From: Planctomycetota bacterium
GTDB taxonomy: Bacteria > Planctomycetota > UBA1135 > JADKAF01
NCBI GenBank assembly: GCA_016793245.1
Contig: JAEUHW010000143.1
Span: forward strand, 1 to 32,119
Direction of reading: 5' to 3'
Length of the DNA stretch: 32,119 nucleotides
Part shown: piece by piece, positions 25,818 to 32,119 of the stretch
Numbering within the stretch: the first letter of the stretch is position 1
Layout of the letters: every line of letters begins with the position of its first letter
The notes under the pieces: model-generated
Told to the model about the DNA's origin: nothing
Seen by the model: the letters and a program-made list of their open reading frames with translations, nothing else
Databases searched by the model: none
Made by a program: the position numbers and the translations under genes

Positions 25818-27380
25818 GTGGCACATCTCCTCTCTCGCGGCGCCGCCGCGGCCTTCGCCCTCAGCGCGCTCTCCGGCTCGGCCGGTGCGCAGCTCTACCT
25901 CTTCTCGCTGAACGGCTACGGCAAGGTCCTCGTCAACGACACCCAGTTCTACTCGCTGCCGTCGGACCTCGACGTGCGCGGGGGGATCGTCTACACGCAG
26001 GAAGAGGAGTGGGTCGACCAAGTGGTCGTCGGCGCGGACCAATACCATCTCCGCCTCGATGGCCTCACCTTCAAGAACGGCGTGCGGCTCGATCCCAAGC
26101 TCCCGCTGAACGATGCGTATTGGTTCCGCCTCGCGGTGGCTCCGGGCGGAGACGTGTTCGCCCTGGACTACAACGGGCGCACCGGCCAGAACGGCAACGT
26201 CATCTACGACTTGCCGAGCTCGAGCGGCAGGATCTTCCAGGACTTCCTCTACCACGAGGGCGACAAGTACGCGCTGCGGAACGACGGCAAGATCTACCGC
26301 AACGCGAACGGCACCGAAGTCTGGGACCTGCCGGGCGACGCGAGCACCGATAGCGAGCAGTGGATCTCGTTCTTCTACGACGACGCGGTCGATCGCATCT
26401 TCTGTCTGCGCCGCGACGGCATCGTGCGCTATGTCGAGAACGGCAGCCCGGTGGATGGCGAGTTCGTGGCCGACCTGCCCGACGGGACCGCGCCCGAGCG
26501 CTACACGAAGCTGATCCAGGACCCGGCGAATCGCCGCCTCTTCGCCCTGCGCTTCGATGGCGCTCTCTGGACCGTCGACCCGACGCAGTCGCCCGCCACG
26601 ATCGATCTCTACACCGACTATCCCGGCAGCGGCGAAGAAGACCAGTTCTTCCTCGCCGTGAACTTGGTGCCCGGAGGCGAGCCCCTTGCGCTGCGCTTCG
26701 ACGGCAAGCTCTACCGGGGCCTCGTGCAAGATCCGGTGTGCGAGCTGAAGGGTGAGCGCTATCGCGTCCTCGCCGCGACGACGACGACGCCGGTCGCCAC
26801 GAACGTGAAGTCGTTCAAGACCGTGAGCTCGACCTACAGCACCACGTGCTATCCCGGAGACCAGATCCTGTTCCCGATCCTGGCGACCGACGTGAACACG
26901 GAGAACTTGGTCTACGCGCTCGTGAGCCAGCCCGCCGGCTCGACGTACAACGGCGCGTCGAACCCGCCGACCTTCTCCTGGACCCCGACCATCGAGGGTA
27001 GCTACACGCTCGAGGTCAGCGTGACGGACGGGGTCGACAACCCGAAGATCCTGAAGTGGAAGATCAACGTGAAGGCCGCCGATGTGGATCCGGCGAAGAA
27101 CAAGAAGCCCGTCTTCCAGAAGCTGAAGAAGGTCCAGGGACTGGTCGGCGTACCGATCACCATTCCGCTCCGCGCCTATGACGCGGACGGGGATGCGCTG
27201 GTCTACACCGTGGGCGCGATGCCTCAGGGCATGCAGTTCGATGCGCCGAGCGCGACGATCTTCTGGCTGCCGGTGGTGTGCACCGACAAGGTGACGGTGG
27301 AGATCTTCGCCGACGACGGATCCGGTAAGCTGGCGAAGGGCAAGATCCAGATCCAGGTCGAGACGCCGTTCTGGTTTTGA
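25818..27380 (+). CDS. Secreted seven-repeat protein with two C-terminal Ig-like domains (520 aa)
   Basis: The signal peptide is MAHLLSRGAAAAFALSALSG with a likely cut after SAGA. The N-terminal half contains seven repeats of the pattern aromatic-x-Leu-x-x-(Asp/Asn)-Gly: YLFSLNGYGK (~27), YHLRLDGLTF (76), FALDYNGRTG (114), YALRNDGKIY (151), FCLRRDGIVR (195), FALRFDGALW (242) and LALRFDGKLY (290), about 44 residues apart, which suggests a seven-bladed propeller. The C-terminal half has two putative Ig-like (He_PIG-type) domains, with FSWTPTIEGSYTLEVSVTDG and RAYDADGDALVYTVGAMPQG. Start GTG 25818 has agga eight bases upstream; ATG 25792 is in another frame. No enzyme motif seen. It stands alone between the kinase and Mla genes; a binding or surface role is inferred. 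Confidence 0.82.
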   Translation: MAHLLSRGAAAAFALSALSGSAGAQLYLFSLNGYGKVLVNDTQFYSLPSDLDVRGGIVYTQEEEWVDQVVVGADQYHLRLDGLTFKNGVRLDPKLPLNDAYWFRLAVAPGGDVFALDYNGRTGQNGNVIYDLPSSSGRIFQDFLYHEGDKYALRNDGKIYRNANGTEVWDLPGDASTDSEQWISFFYDDAVDRIFCLRRDGIVRYVENGSPVDGEFVADLPDGTAPERYTKLIQDPANRRLFALRFDGALWTVDPTQSPATIDLYTDYPGSGEEDQFFLAVNLVPGGEPLALRFDGKLYRGLVQDPVCELKGERYRVLAATTTTPVATNVKSFKTVSSTYSTTCYPGDQILFPILATDVNTENLVYALVSQPAGSTYNGASNPPTFSWTPTIEGSYTLEVSVTDGVDNPKILKWKINVKAADVDPAKNKKPVFQKLKKVQGLVGVPITIPLRAYDADGDALVYTVGAMPQGMQFDAPSATIFWLPVVCTDKVTVEIFADDGSGKLAKGKIQIQVETPFWF

Positions 27381-27507
27381 TCGGGATCGCGGGGAGCCTC
27401 GACGAACGGTTCTGCGCACGCGCTCTCCTCACCGCGCTTGAAGTCGGAGAAGCGAGCTGCGAGCCTCTCGCGTCTCGCTCCGCGCCCTACTTCCTCGAGC
27501 CTCCCTC

Positions 27508-28650
27508 TTGCCGCCCCCGGACTCGACCACCACTCCCGCTCGCTGCACCTTCGAGCGCGAGGGCGACCGCTTGATCCTCCGCTGTGGAGGCTCCTGGAGC
27601 CTTCACGCGGAGCACCCGCGCTTCGCGGAGCAGACAGGAGCGCTCGCGGGCGACGTCGCGCGCCTCGAGATCGAGGGTCGGGAGATCCAGCGCTGGGACA
27701 GCTCGCTGCTCGCGTTCCTGCACCAGCTCGCCCACGCCTGCCGGGAGAAGGAGATCGAGCTCGATCCGCGCGGTCTCCCCGAAGGCGCGCAGCGCCTGCT
27801 CGCGCTCTCGCTCGAGGTCGAAGAACGAGGCGGCGCGCGCCGCGTGGCGACGCGCTCCAATCCCCTGGCGGCGATCGGCGGAGGGGTCCTCGGCGCACAG
27901 CAAGCGACGATGCGCGCGCTCGCCTTCCTCGGCGACGTCGTGATCTCGCTCTTCCGCTTCGCGACCTTTCGCGCGCGCTTCCGCCGCGCCGATCTCTGGA
28001 CGCAGCTCCACGCGACGGGCGCGGGAGCGCTCGGGATCGTCGCTCTGATCAACGTGCTGGTCGGCTTGATCCTGGCCTTCGTGGGCTCGATGCAGCTCCG
28101 CATGTTCGGCGCGGAGATCTACGTCGCGAGCTTGGTCGGCATCGCGATCGTGCGCGTGATGGGCCCGATCATGACGGGCATCATCCTCGCGGGCCGCACC
28201 GGCGCCGCCTTCGCCGCCCAGATCGGCACGATGCAGGTGAACGAAGAGGTCGATGCGCTGGAGACGATGGGCCTACCGCCAAGCGAGTACCTCGTGCTCC
28301 CGCGAGTGCTCTCGCTCGCGATCATGACGCCGCTCCTCTGCCTCTACGCGGATCTCCTCGGGATCCTGGGCGGCCTGATCGTCGGCGTCGCGATGCTGGG
28401 CATCGGCCCGCGCCAGTACCTCACGCAGACCTTCGAGTCGGTCGGCTTGGACGAGCTCTGGATCGGCTTGCTGCACGGCGCCGTCTTCGGCATCTGGATC
28501 GCGCTGGCCGGCTGCTATCACGGCATGCGCTGCGGACGCAGCGCTTCGGCCGTCGGCCAGGCCGTGACCGCCGCGGTCGTCTCCGGAATCATCGGGATCG
28601 TCGTGATGACGGCGATCCTCACCGTGGTCTTCGACACCCTGGGGCTCTGA
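27508..28650 (+). CDS. mlaE: MlaE-type ABC permease with fused N-terminal STAS (MlaB-like) domain (380 aa)
   Basis: Inner-membrane permease of the Mla/MCE phospholipid transporter. Residues ~10-115 resemble a STAS domain (RLEIEGREIQRWDSSLLAFL, the DSS anti-sigma-antagonist-like segment), the role MlaB plays separately in E. coli. Residues ~125-380 are the MlaE membrane domain, with GALGIVALINVLVGLILAFV, MTGIILAGRTGAAFAAQIGT, MQVNEEVDALETMGL (a hallmark MlaE segment) and VSGIIGIVVMTAILTVVF. The start appears to be TTG 27508, the first in frame, without a clear ribosome site. Four-gene operon: the ATPase follows at 3 bp. Confidence 0.93.
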   Translation: MPPPDSTTTPARCTFEREGDRLILRCGGSWSLHAEHPRFAEQTGALAGDVARLEIEGREIQRWDSSLLAFLHQLAHACREKEIELDPRGLPEGAQRLLALSLEVEERGGARRVATRSNPLAAIGGGVLGAQQATMRALAFLGDVVISLFRFATFRARFRRADLWTQLHATGAGALGIVALINVLVGLILAFVGSMQLRMFGAEIYVASLVGIAIVRVMGPIMTGIILAGRTGAAFAAQIGTMQVNEEVDALETMGLPPSEYLVLPRVLSLAIMTPLLCLYADLLGILGGLIVGVAMLGIGPRQYLTQTFESVGLDELWIGLLHGAVFGIWIALAGCYHGMRCGRSASAVGQAVTAAVVSGIIGIVVMTAILTVVFDTLGL

Positions 28651-28653
28651 GCG

Positions 28654-29448
28654 ATGGCCGATCACGCGAAGAGCACCGAAGCATCGCGCCCCCCGGACGG
28701 CGAACCGCATATCCGCGTGCGCGGCCTGACGATGGCCTATGGCAGCTACGTGCTGCAACGCGACTTGGAGTTCGAGATCCGGCGCGGCGACATCTTCGTC
28801 ATCATGGGCGGCAGCGGCTGCGGCAAGAGCACGCTCCTGAAGCACATGATCGGGCTGAACCGCCCCGCGTCCGGCGAGATCCTCTATGCCGGGCAAAGCT
28901 ACTGGACCGCGAGCCCCGAGCGCCAAAACGAGCTGCGCCGCGGCTTCGGGATCCTCTATCAGACCGGCGCGCTCTTCAGCTCGATGACGCTCGCCGAGAA
29001 CGTGATGGTGCCGCTCGGCGAGCTGCCGGGGCTCAGCGCTGCCGAGCGCCGCGAGCTCGCCTCGCTGAAGCTCTCGCTGGTCGGCCTCGCCGGCTTCGAG
29101 GATTACTATCCCTCCGAGATCAGCGGCGGCATGCGCAAGCGCGCGGGCCTCGCGCGCGCCCTGGCACTCGATCCGGAGATCCTCTTCTTCGACGAGCCCT
29201 CGGCGGGTCTCGACCCGATCAGCGCGAAGCTCCTCGACGACTTGATCCTCGAGCTGCGAGCGAGCCTCGGCGCCACGATCGTGATCGTCACCCACGAGCT
29301 CGCGAGCATCTTCGCCATCGGCACGAGCGGCGTCTTCCTCGACGCCGACTCGAAGACGATGCTCGGCACCGGCGCGCCGCAGGATCTGCTCGCGCATCCC
29401 CCGGATCCCAAGGTCCGTCGTTTCCTCACCCGCGGCATCGATAGCTGA
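28654..29448 (+). CDS. mlaF: MlaF-type ABC transporter ATPase (264 aa)
   Basis: Drives the lipid transporter by ATP hydrolysis. Walker A GGSGCGKST, Q-loop region YQTGALFSSMTLAENV (typical of MlaF), signature EISGGMRKRAGLARAL, Walker B ILFFDEPSAGLDP and the switch His in VIVTHELAS are all intact. Normal length. It starts three bases after the permease stop (TGAgcgATG) and ends eight bases before the MCE gene, so all are one operon. Confidence 0.96.
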   Translation: MADHAKSTEASRPPDGEPHIRVRGLTMAYGSYVLQRDLEFEIRRGDIFVIMGGSGCGKSTLLKHMIGLNRPASGEILYAGQSYWTASPERQNELRRGFGILYQTGALFSSMTLAENVMVPLGELPGLSAAERRELASLKLSLVGLAGFEDYYPSEISGGMRKRAGLARALALDPEILFFDEPSAGLDPISAKLLDDLILELRASLGATIVIVTHELASIFAIGTSGVFLDADSKTMLGTGAPQDLLAHPPDPKVRRFLTRGIDS

Positions 29449-29456
29449 GCCCTCCC

Positions 29457-30560
29457 ATGCAAGAGCAAGGCAAGAAGACCCTGATCGGCGCATTCGTCGT
29501 CGGCGCTCTCGCGCTCGGCGTCGGCGGCGTCGTCGCGTTCGGCGGGACGGATCTCTTCGCCGAGAAGGATCGCTTCGTCGTCTACTTCGAGGGCTTCGTC
29601 GACGGGCTGGAACCGGGCTCCCCGATCATGTTCCGCGGCATGCGGATCGGCGAAGTGGAGAGCCTGCACCTCGTCCTCGGCCCGAACGAGACCCCGCTCG
29701 TCGAGGTGATCTTCGATCTCCGCCGCCGCGACATCGCGCGGCAAGCCGGAATGAACCAGCTCCCCGACGCCAAGTCGGCGCTCGATCACTGGGTGAAGCG
29801 CGGCATGCGCGCGCAGCTCGGTACCGTGAGCTTGCTCACCGGCCAGTTGAAGATCGACCTGGACCTCGTCGCGCAGGGACCGATGAAGCTCTACGGCCTG
29901 CGCCAGGACCTCCCCGAGGTCCCTGCGATCGCCTCGAGCCGCGAGCGCATCTCGGAGGCCATCCAGAGCATCCCGTACGAGACGCTGGCGCAGTCGCTGA
30001 CCGAGATCATCACGGGCATTCGCGACTTGGTAAAGTCGCCCGAGATCGAGAAGACCTGGGACGACCTGAACCGCACGATCGAGACCTTCGATCGCGTGCT
30101 CGCCAGCCTCGAGCAGCGCCTGCCGAAGATCTTGGACGGCCTGCAGGGCAGCGTCGAAGAGGCCGGCGCAACGCTGCGCAACGCCAACGGCAAGCTCGAC
30201 GACCTCTCGGGCCGGATCGGCCCGACCATCGATGATCTGCGCGCGACGATCACCGAGCTCCGCGCGAAGAGCGGCACGACGCTCGACGAGACGAACGGCA
30301 CGTTGCGCGAGATGCGCACGACGCTCGCGAAGCTCGACGCCGAGATCCAACCCACGAGCGCCTCGCTGCGTTCAACCCTCGACGAGGCGCGAGCGGCCAT
30401 GGCCCAGCTCGCCGACGCCTCCGCGCCCGGCGCTCCGATGATGCTCGAGATGCGCCGCGCTCTGGAGAAGCTCAGCAAGACCCTCGACGCCTTCGCGGCG
30501 CTCGCGAGCACGCTCGAGCGCCAACCCGAGTCGATACTGAAGGGCAAGTCGGGAGGCTAA
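29457..30560 (+). CDS. mlaD: MlaD-type MCE-domain protein (367 aa)
   Basis: Membrane-anchored periplasmic lipid-binding component of the Mla transporter. N-terminal anchor KTLIGAFVVGALALGVGGVV (~7-26), one MCE domain (~38-118: FVVYFEGFVDGLEPGSPIMF, RGMRIGEVESLHLVLG, GMRAQLGTVSLLTGQLKIDL), then a long helical tail (~150-355) with coiled-coil-like repeats (TIDDLRATITELRAKSGTTL and similar). The tail is longer than in E. coli MlaD (183 aa) and resembles PqiB/Mce-type helical needles that span the periplasm. ATG 29457 is a few bases after the ATPase stop. The lipid is probably a phospholipid; direction of transport is not deducible. Confidence 0.94.
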   Translation: MQEQGKKTLIGAFVVGALALGVGGVVAFGGTDLFAEKDRFVVYFEGFVDGLEPGSPIMFRGMRIGEVESLHLVLGPNETPLVEVIFDLRRRDIARQAGMNQLPDAKSALDHWVKRGMRAQLGTVSLLTGQLKIDLDLVAQGPMKLYGLRQDLPEVPAIASSRERISEAIQSIPYETLAQSLTEIITGIRDLVKSPEIEKTWDDLNRTIETFDRVLASLEQRLPKILDGLQGSVEEAGATLRNANGKLDDLSGRIGPTIDDLRATITELRAKSGTTLDETNGTLREMRTTLAKLDAEIQPTSASLRSTLDEARAAMAQLADASAPGAPMMLEMRRALEKLSKTLDAFAALASTLERQPESILKGKSGG

Positions 30561-30567
30561 CCGCACC

Positions 30568-31149
30568 ATGATCCGAACTTCCTTCCCTCTCGCCCTCGCG
30601 CTGCTGCTCTTCTCGTGCGGCACGACCGCGCCGTCGCGCTTCTACCTCGTGAGCTCGCCAGCTGCGGCCTCGCAAGCACCGACGGAGTCGACTGGCCCGC
30701 TCATCGCGCTCGAGATCGTGGACGTTCCCGCGTACCTCGAGCGCGATCCCATCGCGACCCGCACGAGCAGCCACGAGCTTTCCGTCGCCGACTTCGATCG
30801 CTGGGCCGAACCGATCGAAGAGGCCTTGCGACGCGTCATCGCGGAGACCTTCGAATCGAAAGGCGCAAACCTGGTCTTCCCCGGCGGCGAGCGCGAGGCC
30901 GCGCTGTTCTTGCGCCTCGAGCTCACGGCTCTGGACGGTGTGCTCGGCGGCGACCTAGAGCTGCGCGCGCGGTGGAGCGTGCGGCGCGGGAGCGAGACCC
31001 CTCTGCTCGCCGGCCGCATCCGGCGCACGGAGAGCACGGGCGGCGACGCCAGCTACGCGGCATGGGCCGCAGCCACGAGCCGCGCGTTCCAGGGGTTGGC
31101 CCAGGATCTGGTGCAGCGATGCATGCCGCAAGACGCAGCGACTCCTTGA
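30568..31149 (+). CDS. ABC-type transport auxiliary lipoprotein, PqiC-like (193 aa)
   Basis: Outer-membrane lipoprotein partner of MCE transporters (PqiC/LetC-type, ABC_trans_aux family). The signal SFPLALALLLFSCGTTAPS has a lipobox ending FSC. Family hallmarks follow: SRFYLVSSP, VDVPAYLERDPIATRTSSHE, DFDRWAEPIEEALRRVIAE (the DxxRWAEPLxxxL pattern). Probably anchors the distal end of the MCE needle at the outer membrane. ATG 30568; the ribosome site gggagg lies within the last codons of mlaD, 11 bases upstream. Last gene of the operon. Confidence 0.92.
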   Translation: MIRTSFPLALALLLFSCGTTAPSRFYLVSSPAAASQAPTESTGPLIALEIVDVPAYLERDPIATRTSSHELSVADFDRWAEPIEEALRRVIAETFESKGANLVFPGGEREAALFLRLELTALDGVLGGDLELRARWSVRRGSETPLLAGRIRRTESTGGDASYAAWAAATSRAFQGLAQDLVQRCMPQDAATP

Positions 31150-31527
31150 GGCGCTCGCGCACGGGCTTCGTGAATGGGTGAAAGCGAGGAGCGAGAGGCG
31201 CTCGAACGCAATACCGCGCAGGCGCTACGCCCAGCCCTACGGCGAAGCAAGCGCCGCGCCCGACGCGCGTGGTCCACGTCGATGGTCTTCGAGCGTCGAC
31301 GCGCGAATGACGCGAGAGAGAAACGCGGAGCGTCGCGCGTCGTTCACGTCGCTTGCTGCGCCTCCGGGCGCGGCTCCGCTCCGTCGAAAGAGGTCGTGCG
31401 CCGTTTCGGAGCCCGCTGGAGGCGGGGGCTCCGAAACTCATGCTATTGAGAGCGATCGGACGTCGACGCGAGGACGACGTCGATGGACACGGGGTTCCAA
31501 GCCCGCGCGGCGGTAGGGCGGTGTGGT
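31150..31527. other. Intergenic region between the Mla operon and the RAYT gene
   Basis: About 380 bases with no convincing gene; open frames on both strands are Arg/Ser-rich artefacts. It contains the long palindrome at 31404-31436, and a second dyad gacgtcg...cgacgtc (31460-31482) with part of the sequence (cgtcgacgcga) repeated near 31294. No clear terminator with a T-run follows the Mla operon. Confidence 0.5.
31404..31436. repeat. Long perfect-arm palindrome near the RAYT gene
   Basis: tttcggagcc (31404-31413) pairs perfectly with ggctccgaaa (31427-31436). The interior extends the stem (cgc against gcg with a one-base bulge) and leaves a short loop near tgga. It lies ~90 bp past the 3' end of the RAYT gene. 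It could be a REP/BIME-like substrate of that transposase or a terminator without U-run. Confidence 0.6.
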
Positions 31528-32119
31528 TCAGCGCGAGGTCGCTCGGCGGCTTGATTGAGCGAGGTTCGCTCGCGGTCGGCGGGCGTGGTTGGTTTGCGGA
31601 AGCTCGCGGATGTCGAGCAGGCCGTGGCGGCGCCAGCCGGTGGTGAGCAGCCAGGTCGAGGCGGGTGCAACGGTGGCCACGACCGGCGCGGTCGACATCG
31701 ACGCGATCGACGGACGCTGTATCCAGCCATCGAACGAGGACGCGCCCGAGCACAGATCGATCGACGACTGCGCCACGACGCCGTGCTTCTTGCCGTTCTG
31801 CAGCACATAGCGCAGCGCGTTCCGCGCCTGCGTCGGCGTCGAGATCACCTCGTCGTGATAGCGCTCGGGGAACACCTTGCCGCGGCGGCCCCAGAGCTTG
31901 TTCAACGCGCGGGCGAGCGGGCTCAGCAGCGCGTTCATGCCGCGGGCGACGCACGTGCGATCCTCGGCCTCGACGAGGAGGTGCAGATGGTCCCGCTGAA
32001 TCGAGTACTGGACGATCCGCATTCCGTGCCGATTGCTGCTCGCGCTGAGCGCCGCGAGCACGAGCTTCAACGCTCCACCGCGGCGGAGCGACGGCAGACC
32101 ATCGGCGATCGTCACGGTG
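31528..32119 (-). CDS. RAYT/Y1-type transposase (REP-associated tyrosine transposase), 5' end outside window
   Basis: HUH-superfamily single-strand DNA transposase of the IS200-like Y1 group. The frame is open through the right edge (VTIADGLPSLRRGGAL follows the usual HVTxRxxDGLPSLR pattern), so the true start lies beyond the window and the GTG at 32115 is internal. The HUH motif is HLH in SIQRDHLHLLVEAEDR. The catalytic Tyr is likely in NALRYVLQNGKKHG. Other hallmarks are ARGMNALLSPLARALNKLWG and RRGKVFPERYHDEVI. No partner IS ends are evident; a palindrome lies ~90 bp downstream. Proteins of this type are usually domesticated, single-copy relatives of IS200/IS605 transposases. Confidence 0.9.
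   Translation of the reverse strand, partial: TVTIADGLPSLRRGGALKLVLAALSASSNRHGMRIVQYSIQRDHLHLLVEAEDRTCVARGMNALLSPLARALNKLWGRRGKVFPERYHDEVISTPTQARNALRYVLQNGKKHGVVAQSSIDLCSGASSFDGWIQRPSIASMSTAPVVATVAPASTWLLTTGWRRHGLLDIRELPQTNHARRPRANLAQSSRRATSR

Noticed and set aside
31174..31516. Small plus-strand frames between the Mla operon and RAYT gene
   Set aside because: Arg/Ser-rich, no ribosome site, no family, and they cross the palindrome.

Overview
This 32.1-kb window is very GC-rich chromosomal DNA (near 70% by eye) from a Gram-negative-type bacterium. An Mla-type outer-membrane lipid transport operon, several lipoproteins, a class II (B12-dependent) ribonucleotide reductase and a RAYT-type transposase of the kind common in Planctomycetota suggest a planctomycete-like or similarly high-GC diderm. 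Myxococcota cannot be excluded from sequence reading alone.

Layout. 1-5.8 kb: nrdJ (minus, running off the left edge) with a pair of NrdR-like operators 31 bp apart; a fused 3-hydroxyacyl-CoA dehydrogenase/enoyl-CoA hydratase; a YebC/YeeN-family protein. 5.8-7.6 kb: a visibly lower-GC island with two unrecognised minus-strand genes and a 14-bp tandem repeat. 7.7-9.1 kb: murQ and a double ACT-domain protein. 9.1-14.1 kb: a scarred segment. It holds a copy of the recQ 3' end, a frameshifted vWA-domain remnant, an intact SLC13-type permease, two copies of a 262-bp block, a nonsense-broken lipoprotein gene, an intact lipoprotein, a PAP2 phosphatase and the C-terminal stub of an IS91-like transposase. 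14.1-20.7 kb: recQ and a ligase cluster made of an ATP-grasp-like protein, a GCS2/YbdK carboxylate-amine ligase and an ATP-grasp ligase, with a divergent esterase. A 35-37-bp hairpin-forming tandem array lies inside the cluster. 20.7-25.6 kb: an Old Yellow Enzyme-type oxidoreductase; a TPP riboswitch and thiC; apaG; a BadF-type sugar kinase. 25.8-31.2 kb: a secreted repeat/Ig-like protein and a four-gene Mla-type operon (STAS-permease, ATPase, MCE protein, auxiliary lipoprotein). 31.5 kb to the end: a RAYT-type transposase, truncated by the window edge.

How the genes work together. The Mla genes form a complete inner-membrane and periplasmic lipid transporter. MurQ and the BadF-type kinase could both serve amino-sugar or cell-wall recycling. 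The most promising little-known system is the ligase cluster: two or three ATP-dependent amide-bond-forming enzymes plus an alpha/beta hydrolase, which looks suited to making a small peptide-like metabolite or modification. The 9.1-14.1 kb segment looks like an insertion between a formerly coupled recQ-murQ pair, later eroded by mobile-element activity.
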